Shown one piece after another: positions 32,370 to 40,601 of a stretch of DNA of 40,791 nucleotides; position 1 is the first letter of the stretch; each line of letters starts with the position of its first letter. Position numbers and translations under genes: made by a program. The notes under the pieces were generated by a model, which worked only from the letters and a program-made list of their open reading frames with translations, was not told the DNA's origin and did not search any database. Source of the stretch: an uncultured Bacteroidales bacterium (GTDB taxonomy: Bacteria > Bacteroidota > Bacteroidia > Bacteroidales > Paludibacteraceae); the NCBI GenBank assembly GCA_946414805.1, contig CAMKPZ010000012.1, forward strand, positions 1 to 40,791, given 5' to 3'.

Positions 32370-32401
32370 TTTGCGTATCTCAAAAAAAAGCAGTACCTTT
32401 G
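32370..32401 (+). promoter_or_regulatory. Promoter of the efflux operon
   Basis: TTTG (32370-32373) and TACCTTTG (32394-32401), 20 nt apart. The leader to the first start codon (32469) is about 60 nt and contains a small GCCTT/AAGGC hairpin. Confidence 0.8.
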
Positions 32402-32468
32402 CACCCGATTTCGACATAATTAGGCCTTGGTAAAGGCTTGGGTGTATCCCTATAATATTCCGCAAGCC

Positions 32469-33863
32469 ATGACTAAAAGACCTATTTCTTTTATAGGATC
32501 GGTATGCGTTTGGCTCTCCGGTCTTTTTTTATGTGCGCAGCCGCTCGTTGCGGCGGACAGTATCCGTATCACCTTGCCCGAACTCTATCGTCTGGCGGAC
32601 GAGGAGGCGCGGCTCATCCGTATGAGCGAAGCCTCGTTGAGGGCGGCTAACGAAGGGGTGCAGCAGGCGAAGAACAATCTCCTGCCGCATGTGAATGTTG
32701 CGGTCAGCGGCAGTTATATCGGCGACGCTTTCCTGATGAGCCGCAGTTTCAGCACAAGCGGACAGACAGAGGTCATCCTGCCCGGTTTGGGTCCGCAGAA
32801 GGTGGATAACGGCCGGCAGCCGGGTCCGCATTGGGGCAATACCTTCACTTTCGAAGCCTCGCAGGTGATCTATGCCGGAGGGGCGCTGATTGCCGGGATT
32901 GAGATGGCGAAGTTAGGCGAACGGATCGCCGAGCTGGATGTCTCGAAGAACCGTCAGGAGGTGCGTTTTCTGCTCACCGGAGGCTATCTGGATCTGGTGA
33001 AGACAGAGAACCAGTTGGCGGTCATCGACCAGCATATAGCGCTCACGGACGAGGTGCTGGCGCAGATGCGCGCACGGGAGAAAGAAGGCGTCGTGCTCCG
33101 TAATGACCTTATGCGCTACGAACTCCAGCGCAAGCAGTTGGAACTCACACGGGTGCGGCTGACCGATGCGCAGGCGGTCATACGGCACCAGATACAGACG
33201 ATGCTTCACCGTCCGGAGGAACAGCTGCTGCTGCCGGACACGACGGCGGTGGCGAAGGAGTATAACGCGTTGGAGCAGGCTGCCGCGGAGCAGGCTTGGC
33301 AGGCACGAGCGGAGAGTAACAACCTCTTGATCCGGCAGTCCGAAGCCGCGCAGCAGATCAGCGAACAGAAGGTCCGGCTCACGCGCGCAGCTTCCATCCC
33401 GTCGATCGCCCTTGTCGCCAAAGACGAACTCTTCGGACCCTACACCACGGATCTCATTCCCGTGGACGCGAACGTGAACGCGTGGTTCGTCGGGATAGGG
33501 ATCCAATACGACCTCGGGAGCCTCTGGCATAACCACCGCGCGATCCGTCAGGCGAAACGCCAACGCGAGGCGTCGCAGGAGCAGAACGAGCAGGTACGCG
33601 AGGAGGTGAAGATGCGCGTACATGCCGCCTATATTCATTTTCTCACCGCCTTCACGGAGGTGGAGACCCAGCAGAAACAGGTCGAACTGGCGGACGAGAA
33701 CTACAGCCTTGTCCATAAGCGCTATTCGAACCAGCTTGCCCTTCTGACGGATCTCTTGGATGCCTCCAGTGTCAAACTCCAGGCGGACATGGCGCTCGTC
33801 AACGCGCGCGTGGACCTCTTATATAATTATTATCAACTCAAATATATCACCCACACCTTGTAA
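32469..33863 (+). CDS. TolC-family outer membrane efflux protein
   Basis: Outer membrane channel of a tripartite exporter. 464 residues. Signal peptide MTKRPISFIGSVCVWLSGLFLCAQ, then two TolC-like repeats: LYRLADEEARLIRMSEASLRAA and QAKNNLLPHVNVAVSG in the first, and AASIPSIALVAKDELFG with GIQYDLGSLW in the second. Long helical segments rich in Gln and Glu lie between. I chose ATG 32469 because it gives a proper signal peptide; TTG 32427 in frame is rejected. The adaptor gene follows after 11 nt. Confidence 0.9.
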   Translation: MTKRPISFIGSVCVWLSGLFLCAQPLVAADSIRITLPELYRLADEEARLIRMSEASLRAANEGVQQAKNNLLPHVNVAVSGSYIGDAFLMSRSFSTSGQTEVILPGLGPQKVDNGRQPGPHWGNTFTFEASQVIYAGGALIAGIEMAKLGERIAELDVSKNRQEVRFLLTGGYLDLVKTENQLAVIDQHIALTDEVLAQMRAREKEGVVLRNDLMRYELQRKQLELTRVRLTDAQAVIRHQIQTMLHRPEEQLLLPDTTAVAKEYNALEQAAAEQAWQARAESNNLLIRQSEAAQQISEQKVRLTRAASIPSIALVAKDELFGPYTTDLIPVDANVNAWFVGIGIQYDLGSLWHNHRAIRQAKRQREASQEQNEQVREEVKMRVHAAYIHFLTAFTEVETQQKQVELADENYSLVHKRYSNQLALLTDLLDASSVKLQADMALVNARVDLLYNYYQLKYITHTL

Positions 33864-33874
33864 ATCTTTGAATT

Positions 33875-34906
33875 ATGAACAAGAAACTCACCACGTATAT
33901 TTACAATACGGTTATCATTCTCCTGCTGTTGGCGGGAATCACTTATGTAGTGCTGCAGTTCACCCATTTCGGACGGGTGGAGTACACGGATAATGCGCGC
34001 GTCTGCCGGTATATCTCTCCGCAGAACACCCGCGTGCAGGGTTTTGTCAAGACGATCTGTTTTGAGGCGTACCAGCATGTGAATGCCGGAGACACGCTGG
34101 TGATCATCGAGGACAGCGAGTACCGTCTCCGTCTGGCGCAGGCGAGAAGCGACCTGGCGCGCGCCGAGCAGCAGAGCAAAGCCACCGGTTCGTCCATCCG
34201 CACCACAACCAGCAGCATGAGCGTCACGGAGGCTTCGATCGAGGAAGCGAAAGTGAACATGGAGAATCTGCAGCGTGAGGATGTGCGCTACGGGCGTCTG
34301 CTGCGTGAGAAAGCGGTTACTCAGCAGCAGTACGACCAGATCCACACGGCCTATCTGAGTGCCAAGGCACGGTACGCGCAGGTGCGCCAGACACGGGTCA
34401 TGCAGGGCAATGTGGTGGAAGAGCAGGAACACCATCTCTCCGCTTCCGAAGCGGCGCTGCAGCAGGCGCAGGCGGCGGTCAAACTGGCGGAACTCAATCT
34501 CTCCTACTGCTATATTATTGCTTCGCACAGCGGAGTGGTGGGCGCGCGTGACATCACCGTGGGGCAGCTGGTGAACCCGGGCCAGACGCTTGTCAGTATC
34601 GTTGACGGGCAGGATATATGGGTGGAGGCGAACTACCGCGAGAGCCAGCTCAAGCATATTCAGCCCGGCGCACAGGTGGACATAGCCGTGGACGCTGTGC
34701 CCGGAGTGCATTACACAGGCGTGGTCGAGCGCCTCTCCGATGCGACGGGAAGCGCCTTTTCGCTCATCCCTGTTGATAACGCCACCGGCAATTTTGTCAA
34801 GGTGGAGCAGCGCCTGACCGTCCAGATCTCGCTGTACGGGAACGATCCCGAAGACCTCCGCAAACTCAAAGCAGGCTATTCCGTTGAATGTGAAGTAAAA
34901 TACTAA
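33875..34906 (+). CDS. HlyD/EmrA-type membrane fusion protein
   Basis: Periplasmic adaptor of the tripartite exporter. 343 residues: one N-terminal membrane helix (YNTVIILLLLAGITYVVLQF), a first half-lipoyl motif (YISPQNTRVQGFVKTICFEAYQHVNAGDTL, spanning about residues 45-75), a coiled coil (about 85-200), the second half-lipoyl (SYCYIIASHSGVVGAR) and a beta-barrel (VEANYRESQLKHIQPG). It closely follows the TolC gene and is 3 nt before the MFS gene. This order matches EmrA-type drug exporters. Confidence 0.9.
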   Translation: MNKKLTTYIYNTVIILLLLAGITYVVLQFTHFGRVEYTDNARVCRYISPQNTRVQGFVKTICFEAYQHVNAGDTLVIIEDSEYRLRLAQARSDLARAEQQSKATGSSIRTTTSSMSVTEASIEEAKVNMENLQREDVRYGRLLREKAVTQQQYDQIHTAYLSAKARYAQVRQTRVMQGNVVEEQEHHLSASEAALQQAQAAVKLAELNLSYCYIIASHSGVVGARDITVGQLVNPGQTLVSIVDGQDIWVEANYRESQLKHIQPGAQVDIAVDAVPGVHYTGVVERLSDATGSAFSLIPVDNATGNFVKVEQRLTVQISLYGNDPEDLRKLKAGYSVECEVKY

Positions 34907-34909
34907 GTT

Positions 34910-36502
34910 ATGCCGTTCGTCATGCCTATGTTCCGTGACTGGGTGCCCAAGCGCATACAGCCGTGGATCTATATCTTGCAGGTGTTCTGCATTCAGTTTT
35001 CCGGTGGTGTCTATCTCGGCGCACTTGAGGCGGTGCGCGGCACAACGGCTCTGCAGCTCGAGGATCTCCTGATGCTTCTGTATGCCGGTTTGGCAGGCAT
35101 GGCGGTCTGGTTCCCGATGCTTTTCAGGATGAAGTTCCGTTTCACGAACCAACAGCTGCTCATCGGTTCTGCGCTCGTTATCGCCGTCTGCAACCTCGTC
35201 ACCATGCACACAACGAACATGGCAATCCTCTTGCCTGTCTGTTTCATTGCAGGCGTAGCCAAACTGCAAGGCACGTTCGAGAATATGTCGAATATACAGC
35301 TCTGGATGACGCCGGAGCGTGATTTCGGTATTTTCTTCCCGATCCTCCACATCGTTCTGCTGACGGCTATCACCGGCAGTGCATGGCTGGCGGCGGTGAT
35401 TGCTTTCCGTTTCAGCTGGCAGATGATGCATGTTCTGACGGTCGGCACGATGTGTTTTGTGGTGGCAGTGCAGCTCTGCCTATGCCGTCCGTGGTGTCCT
35501 ATGCCGCAACGGATGCCGCTCAGGGGCATTGATATATCCTCCGGTCTCTTGATCAGTCTGTTAATGCTGATGATCAGTTATATTCTCGTGTACGGAGACC
35601 GCCTTATGTGGTTCTTTTCGCCCACGTTGCGCTGGCTCCTGGCGCTCAGTCTGATCCTCTTGGCATTTGTCATGTACCGCCTCAAAACGGTAGAGAAACC
35701 CTTTATCTCTCTGGAGATCTTCAAGTACAAGAACGTGCTGGCAATCCTCTTTGTCACGGCGTTCGCGGAGCTGCTTCTGGGAGCCGAACACACGCTGGAG
35801 GAGATCTATTGGACCGAGGTACGCGGCTTGGAAGAGCATACCAAGGGTGCACTCTGCCTATGGTCGCTGCCGGGCGTGTATGCAGGCGTCCTGATCACGC
35901 TCTACTGGCTCGGACACAAAAAGTGGAAAGTGTGGAAACTCTTTGCTATCGGCTTCGGATGTATCCTGGTGTACTCGCTCTGGATGTATTTCTATCTGGA
36001 TGTCAATGTGCCGATTGAGCAGTACCGGATAGGCTTGGCTTTCCGCGGTTGCGCGTATGCTATCCTTGCTGCTTCGCTCATGTGGAGTCTGCATGAGAGT
36101 GTGCATGATCTGGAGCATTTCTTCATGGCGCTTTTCATCTTCAATGTGATCCACATGTACCTTGCCGGTGCATCCGGTTACGGGCTGTACACCACGCTCT
36201 TCAAGCATTTCATGGCGGACAACATGTCCCGTTACGGTGCCTGGCTGACTCTTTCCTCTTTGAGCGCCAGCGATCTATATTCTATCAGCGCCAGCGGTCT
36301 ATATTCTATCAGCGCCAGCGGTCTTTCTGCTACCTCCGTCATGTCTGTTACACTCAAGCAGATCTTCGGTCAGGTCGCATGGGCTGCCGGATTCATGGCT
36401 TCCGCTTTCCTGTTGCTGGATATTCCGCGTGTCCGCACCGGAGTGGAGAAGATCCCGTACTGGCCTGTCTATGGTATCAAACTCCTCACCCGCTCTCGTT
36501 GA
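34910..36502 (+). CDS. MFS transporter, DHA2/EmrB-like exporter component
   Basis: Inner-membrane pump of the exporter. 530 residues and about 14 helices, as in DHA2. It starts with a short cytoplasmic PKRIQPWIYILQVFC. The usual motif A loop is poorly conserved (FPMLFRMKFRFTNQQ), typical of the Bacteroidota branch. Residues about 452-475 are three tandem octapeptides (SASGLYSI-like) from 24-bp DNA repeats, placed in a loop before the last helices. The stop codon lies in the first unit of a 22-bp tandem array, which also encodes the last residues (LLTRSR). Substrate unknown. Confidence 0.85.
   Translation: MPFVMPMFRDWVPKRIQPWIYILQVFCIQFSGGVYLGALEAVRGTTALQLEDLLMLLYAGLAGMAVWFPMLFRMKFRFTNQQLLIGSALVIAVCNLVTMHTTNMAILLPVCFIAGVAKLQGTFENMSNIQLWMTPERDFGIFFPILHIVLLTAITGSAWLAAVIAFRFSWQMMHVLTVGTMCFVVAVQLCLCRPWCPMPQRMPLRGIDISSGLLISLLMLMISYILVYGDRLMWFFSPTLRWLLALSLILLAFVMYRLKTVEKPFISLEIFKYKNVLAILFVTAFAELLLGAEHTLEEIYWTEVRGLEEHTKGALCLWSLPGVYAGVLITLYWLGHKKWKVWKLFAIGFGCILVYSLWMYFYLDVNVPIEQYRIGLAFRGCAYAILAASLMWSLHESVHDLEHFFMALFIFNVIHMYLAGASGYGLYTTLFKHFMADNMSRYGAWLTLSSLSASDLYSISASGLYSISASGLSATSVMSVTLKQIFGQVAWAAGFMASAFLLLDIPRVRTGVEKIPYWPVYGIKLLTRSR
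36263..36334 (+). repeat. Three tandem 24-bp repeats in the MFS gene
   Basis: Units at 36263, 36287 and 36311, each starting AGCGCCAGCG. Units 1 and 2 differ at one base; unit 3 diverges in its second half. In frame, eight residues per unit. Confidence 0.9.
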
Positions 36503-36594
36503 CCCGCTCACCCGCTCCCGTTGACCCGCTCACCCGCTCCCGTTGACCCGCTCACCCGCTCCCGTTGACCTGCTCACCCGCTCCCGTTGACCCC
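36485..36594. repeat. Five tandem 22-bp repeats over the MFS stop codon
   Basis: Units start CTCACCCGCT at 36485, 36507, 36529, 36551 and 36573, differing by only one base or so from each other. The MFS stop (36500-36502) is in the first unit. No spacers lie between units, so it is not a CRISPR. Confidence 0.92.
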
Positions 36595-36820
36595 TCTCCG
36601 CCTGACCCGTTAACCACCTGTCCCCTGTCAATGTGCTGTCCAAACCGAAGGACCACCATAACATCACCATAGGATCACCATAGGATGAGACGATGTTTTT
36701 GTCTATAATGTGCTTTTACTGTATATATACATAGTATATATACACTTTTTGATCTGTTTTTTTATTTGCATATGTCGCAAAAAAGTTGTAAATTTGCAGC
36801 GCAAATTAAACCGACATTCG
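36595..36820. other. Intergenic region with a perfect AT palindrome
   Basis: With the 22-bp array this makes about 318 nt without a gene. ATCACCATAGG is repeated at about 36663-36684. TGTATATATAC (36720-36730) and GTATATATACA (36734-36744) form a perfect 11-bp inverted repeat with a 3-nt loop, followed by T-rich sequence; it may be an operator or a weak terminator. Confidence 0.6.
36765..36796 (+). promoter_or_regulatory. Promoter of the DUF2130 gene
   Basis: TTTG (36765-36768) and TAAATTTG (36789-36796), 20 nt apart, 24 nt before the start codon. The AT palindrome (36720-36744) lies about 20 nt upstream. Confidence 0.75.
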
Positions 36821-37972
36821 ATGAGAGAACTGAAATGCCCGCATTGCGGGAATGTCTTCTCGGTGGACGAGAATGACTATGCGGCGTTGATCAATCAGGT
36901 CAAGAACTCCGAGTTTGAGGCGGAGTTGTCCCGTCGTATTCACGAGTTGGAGGAGACCCAGCGCGCCCGTCAGCAGGCGGAACAGACACGCCGTGCAGCC
37001 GAACAGCAGGCGGCGCAGGCGCAGATGCAGCTCCAGCTCCAGTCTCTGCAGGCGCAGATTCAGCAGGCGGACCAGCAGCGCCAGTTAGCCGTGGCGCAGG
37101 TGCGGCAGAAGGCTACAGAGGAATATATGAAGAAAGACCGCGAGTTGGCGGAAGCCAAAGCCAAATGGGATGCCGAACTCAAGGCGGCGCAGGAGCAGAT
37201 CGCTTATTACAAGGAACTCAAGGCACGCCTTTCTACCAAGATGGTAGGAGAGACCCTTGAGATACATTGCTCGACCCAGTTCAACCAGCTCCTGCGGCCG
37301 CTTATGCCCTATGCCTATTTCGAGAAGGACAACGAGGTCGTGGAGGGCACCAAAGGCGATTTTGTCTTCCGTGACCGCTCGGAGGACGGGGTGGAGTATA
37401 TCTCGGTCATGTTTGAGATGAAGAACGAGAACGACGAGACGGCTACGAAGCACAAGAACGAAGATTTCCTTGCCAAACTCGATGCCGACAGGCGCAAGAA
37501 AAACTGCGAGTACGCCGTGCTCGTGTCAATGCTGGAGCCGGAGAGCGAACTCTACAACGGCGGTATTGTGGACATGAGCCACCGCTTTGAGAAGATGTAT
37601 GTCATCCGCCCCCAGTTCTTCATCCCGCTGATCACCCTCCTTTGCCAGACCAGCAAGAAGAGCCTCGACGCCAAACGTGAACTGGCGCTCGTCAAAGCAC
37701 AGCAGGTGGATGTCACCAATTTCGAAGAGAAACTGACGGCTTTCAAGGACGGCTTCAGCCGTAACGTGCGCCTCGCCAACGACCGCTTCAACGAAGCCAT
37801 CGAGGAGATCGACAAGACCATTGCGCATCTCACCAAGGTACGCGAGAACCTTGTCAAATCCGGCGACAACCTCAATGCTGCGGACAAGAAACTGCAGGAT
37901 GTAACGATCAAGAAACTAACCTACGGCAATCCGACAATGAAAGCGAAGTTCGATGCCGCACAAAACCAATAA
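36821..37972 (+). CDS. DUF2130 family protein
   Basis: 383 residues, soluble, function unknown. The N-terminus MRELKCPHCGNVFSV is half of a zinc ribbon. A long coiled coil rich in Gln, Ala and Glu follows (about 35-135), then the DUF2130 domain: LSTKMVGETLEIHC, GTKGDFVFRD and FEMKNENDETATKHKNEDFLAKLD, which resembles a restriction-endonuclease-like fold with D, E-x-K residues. The start ATG 36821 follows the promoter; the in-frame extension to 36710 is rejected. preA begins 4 nt after the stop. Confidence 0.88.
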   Translation: MRELKCPHCGNVFSVDENDYAALINQVKNSEFEAELSRRIHELEETQRARQQAEQTRRAAEQQAAQAQMQLQLQSLQAQIQQADQQRQLAVAQVRQKATEEYMKKDRELAEAKAKWDAELKAAQEQIAYYKELKARLSTKMVGETLEIHCSTQFNQLLRPLMPYAYFEKDNEVVEGTKGDFVFRDRSEDGVEYISVMFEMKNENDETATKHKNEDFLAKLDADRRKKNCEYAVLVSMLEPESELYNGGIVDMSHRFEKMYVIRPQFFIPLITLLCQTSKKSLDAKRELALVKAQQVDVTNFEEKLTAFKDGFSRNVRLANDRFNEAIEEIDKTIAHLTKVRENLVKSGDNLNAADKKLQDVTIKKLTYGNPTMKAKFDAAQNQ

Positions 37973-37976
37973 TCAT

Positions 37977-39449
37977 ATGTTGCATATCAATGAAGAAACG
38001 GCGCGCTGCCTGCTATGCCAAGACGCGCCTTGTGGTCAGAAAGCGGCACGCGCTATACGTGCTGCACGGTTCGATAACCTTTGGACGGCAGCCGGACTGT
38101 TCTCCGAACTCTCGGAAGCGGAACTCTCTGCCGGCGAAGCGGCGTGCATCCATTATGACAAACCCATCCGCATTGCGGAACTGGCGTCATGCATCCGCCA
38201 GACACCAATCCCCAATTCCCAATTCTCAATTCACAATTCCCAATCTCCCCTGCCTTCTCTGGAGATCAATTTCTGCGACATGGTATGCGAGAACCCCTTC
38301 TTCCTGGCTTCTTCGGCTATCTGTACCAACTATGAAATGGTAGCCCGTGCACTGGAAGCAGGGTGGGCAGGCGTTTTCTACAAGACTATCAGCAAGCAGA
38401 CGATCCGCGAAGTCTCGCCGCGCTTCGACGCGGTGCGCAAAGAGGGTACGCCGTTTGTCGGACTCCGTAACATGGAGCAACTCAGCGAAAACCCTTACAC
38501 GATGGACTTTGACATCCTACGCCGTCTCAAGCAGAACTATCCCTCCAAACGGATCATTGCTTCGATCATGGGACAGACCGAGGAGGAATGGATCGAACTG
38601 GCGAAGATGGCGGAAGAGGCAGGCTGTGACGCAGTAGAACTCAATTTCTCCTGCCCCCAGATGCGATTGACGGGACTGGGCTCCGATATAGGCCAGAACC
38701 CCGAACTGATCCTCTTCTACACTTCCTATGTCTGCAAGGCGGTTTCTATTCCTGTCATACCGAAGATGACGCCGAATATCATGTCTATGACCTCTCCGGC
38801 GCTCTCCTGCTTCTACGCCGGAGCGAAAGGTATCTCTGCAATCAACACGATCAAATCGATCACCATGAGCCGCGAAGCGGAGGTGAGCGAGAAAAAGACC
38901 GTCTCCGGCTATTCGGGCAAGGCGGTCAAACCCATTGCACTGCGCATGATCTATGAGATGACCGGAAACCCGATCCTACACAAAGCCGGTATAGAGAAAC
39001 ATATGGATATCTCCGGTATCGGAGGCATTGAGACATGGCGCGACGCCCTGGAGTTCATCCAACTCGGCTGCCGTAACGTACAGGTCTGCACGGCGGTCAT
39101 GCAATACGGCTATCGTATCATCGATGACCTGATCCTGGGTCTGCAGCATTATATGGCATCCCGTGGTATCACCGAACTCAAGAAACTTGTAGGTGAGGAA
39201 CTGCCGAATATCGTTCTGCCGCATGACTTGGACCGTGAGACGATGGTCTTTCCGAAGATTGACCGTGAGAAATGTATCGGCTGCGGACGGTGTTATATCT
39301 CCTGTGCGGACGGAGGCCATCAGGCGATTGAGTTTGACGCGGACCGCAGACCGCGCATCCTCGGCTCCAAATGTGTAGGTTGTCATCTCTGCCGCCTCGT
39401 CTGTCCTACAGGTGCTATCGGACTTGCCAAACGTGTCAGGAAACTCTAA
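37977..39449 (+). CDS. preA: NAD-dependent dihydropyrimidine dehydrogenase subunit PreA-like
   Basis: 490 residues. The N-terminus (about 1-70, CLLCQDAPCGQKAARA) is a reduced version of the Fe-S domain normally seen in this family; the later cysteines are missing. An FMN-binding TIM barrel follows, with FFLASSAICTN, VELNFSCPQM, IPKMTPN and GISAINTIKS. The C-terminus carries two 4Fe-4S motifs (CIGCGRCYISC and CVGCHLCRLVCPTG). Where mammalian enzymes have the catalytic Cys (ACGQ) this one reads SDIGQ, so the reaction is uncertain. Residues about 77-90 (TPIPNSQFSIHNSQS) come from a CAATTC repeat. No preT gene is adjacent. Confidence 0.82.
   Translation: MLHINEETARCLLCQDAPCGQKAARAIRAARFDNLWTAAGLFSELSEAELSAGEAACIHYDKPIRIAELASCIRQTPIPNSQFSIHNSQSPLPSLEINFCDMVCENPFFLASSAICTNYEMVARALEAGWAGVFYKTISKQTIREVSPRFDAVRKEGTPFVGLRNMEQLSENPYTMDFDILRRLKQNYPSKRIIASIMGQTEEEWIELAKMAEEAGCDAVELNFSCPQMRLTGLGSDIGQNPELILFYTSYVCKAVSIPVIPKMTPNIMSMTSPALSCFYAGAKGISAINTIKSITMSREAEVSEKKTVSGYSGKAVKPIALRMIYEMTGNPILHKAGIEKHMDISGIGGIETWRDALEFIQLGCRNVQVCTAVMQYGYRIIDDLILGLQHYMASRGITELKKLVGEELPNIVLPHDLDRETMVFPKIDREKCIGCGRCYISCADGGHQAIEFDADRRPRILGSKCVGCHLCRLVCPTGAIGLAKRVRKL
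38205..38247. repeat. CAATTC-type low-complexity repeat in preA
   Basis: Five CAAT(T/C)CC-like units of 8-9 nt, in frame, at the boundary between the N-terminal domain and the barrel. Confidence 0.7.
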
Positions 39450-39462
39450 TGCGCGAATCCCT

Positions 39463-40023
39463 ATGACCGAACGGGAGAAAATGTTAGCGGGCGAGATCTA
39501 CGATGCCTGCGATCCTGAGTTGCTCACGGATCTGAACCGTGTCAAAGTCCTTTGCCGGCAGTATAACAACCTGCTGCCGACGGATTTTGCCGCGCGGACA
39601 AAGATGCTTTGCGAGATGTTGGGACAGGCGGACGAAGACACCTTCATCAACCAGCCTTTCTATTGCGACTACGGCAAACATATCAGGGTGGGCAAACGCT
39701 TCTTTGCGAACTTCTGTCTAACGGTGCTCGATGAAGCCTTTGTGACCATCGGAGATGACTGTTTTCTCGGTCCCAACGTGAATATCTATACCGCCTGCCA
39801 TAGTACTAACCCTGTTGAGCGCAAGACGCGTCATCAGGAATGGGCGGAACCGGTGACTATCGGTAACTGCGTCTGGATCGGCGGAAACGTAACGATTCTG
39901 CCGGGTGTCACCATCGGTGATAATTGTACTATCGGAGCCGGTTCGGTTGTCACGCATGACATCCCTGCCAACTCCATTGCTGCCGGCAATCCCGCCAAAG
40001 TCCTCAAATATATCGGGCATTAA
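39463..40023 (+). CDS. Maltose O-acetyltransferase / LacA-type acetyltransferase
   Basis: Transfers acetyl from acetyl-CoA to sugar hydroxyls. 186 residues. The N-terminal helical cap (MTEREKMLAGEIYDACD) is followed by left-handed beta-helix hexapeptides (VTIGNCVWIGGNVTILPGVTIGDNC... in 39860-39935). The catalytic His is in YTACHSTNPVERK. IPANSIAAGNPAKVLKYI at the C-terminus is typical. The start ATG 39463 gives the full cap; the frame continues upstream into preA. Physiological substrate unknown. Confidence 0.9.
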   Translation: MTEREKMLAGEIYDACDPELLTDLNRVKVLCRQYNNLLPTDFAARTKMLCEMLGQADEDTFINQPFYCDYGKHIRVGKRFFANFCLTVLDEAFVTIGDDCFLGPNVNIYTACHSTNPVERKTRHQEWAEPVTIGNCVWIGGNVTILPGVTIGDNCTIGAGSVVTHDIPANSIAAGNPAKVLKYIGH

Positions 40024-40062
40024 GTAATGGATAAGAGTGCCGGTTTGTAAGAGGAGATTGAT

Positions 40063-40542
40063 ATGCCACAGAAGATACAGAAAACGAATGTGTGCCGGCT
40101 GCTGGATGCCGCAGGGATTGCGTACGAGCTGATCGAGTACGCGGTGGACGAGTCCGACCTGAGTGCAACGCACGTAGCCCAGCAGTTGGGCGAGGATGTG
40201 GATGCCGTTTTCAAGACTATTGTGCTGGAGGGCGACAAGGTCAAGCATTTCGTCTGCGTCGTGCCCGGAGCATGTGAGGTGGACTTGAAGAAAGCGGCAC
40301 GTGCCAGCGGCAACAAGTCCTGCAAGCCTATTCCGCAGAAAGAGTTACTGCCGCTCACCGGCTATATCCGCGGCGGCTGCAGTCCGATAGGGATGAAAAA
40401 GCCCTTCCCGACATACATTGACGAGACATGTCTGCTACATGAGAAGATCTATGTCTCTGCCGGGCAACGCGGCATGCAACTCCGCCTCACGCCGCAAGAC
40501 CTGATAAAATACGTACCATTAGAAGTAAGTGATTTGATATGA
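40063..40542 (+). CDS. ybaK: Cys-tRNA(Pro)/Cys-tRNA(Cys) deacylase YbaK
   Basis: Hydrolyses mischarged Cys-tRNA-Pro, a trans-editing role. 159 residues, the normal size. The catalytic Lys is in VFKTIVLEGDK near residue 47, and GYIRGGCSPIGMKKPFPTY is the substrate-binding loop of the family. It lies 39 nt after the acetyltransferase. Its TGA overlaps the ATG of a 20-codon ORF. Confidence 0.93.
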   Translation: MPQKIQKTNVCRLLDAAGIAYELIEYAVDESDLSATHVAQQLGEDVDAVFKTIVLEGDKVKHFVCVVPGACEVDLKKAARASGNKSCKPIPQKELLPLTGYIRGGCSPIGMKKPFPTYIDETCLLHEKIYVSAGQRGMQLRLTPQDLIKYVPLEVSDLI

Positions 40543-40601
40543 AAAAGCTTATGAACGTGCCTTTTGAGGTGGTAAAGAACTATTTCTTTAAAATAGCGTG
40601 A
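40539..40601 (+). CDS. Possible 20-residue coupled microprotein
   Basis: Product MKKLMNVPFEVVKNYFFKIA, amphipathic, unknown. Its ATG overlaps the ybaK stop (ATGA) and its own stop overlaps the GTG start of the next gene (GTGA). Such overlaps at both ends suggest coupled translation, but a chance ORF cannot be excluded. Confidence 0.35.
   Translation: MKKLMNVPFEVVKNYFFKIA

Noticed and set aside
33833..35431. 532-codon open frame on the minus strand
   Set aside because: Antisense to the HlyD and MFS genes; composition is that of a shadow frame.
36485..36594. Possible CRISPR array
   Set aside because: Units are contiguous with no spacers between them and no cas genes are near; it is a plain tandem repeat.
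36710..36820. N-terminal extension of the DUF2130 protein
   Set aside because: Overlaps the AT palindrome and the promoter; the zinc-ribbon start at 36821 fits the family.
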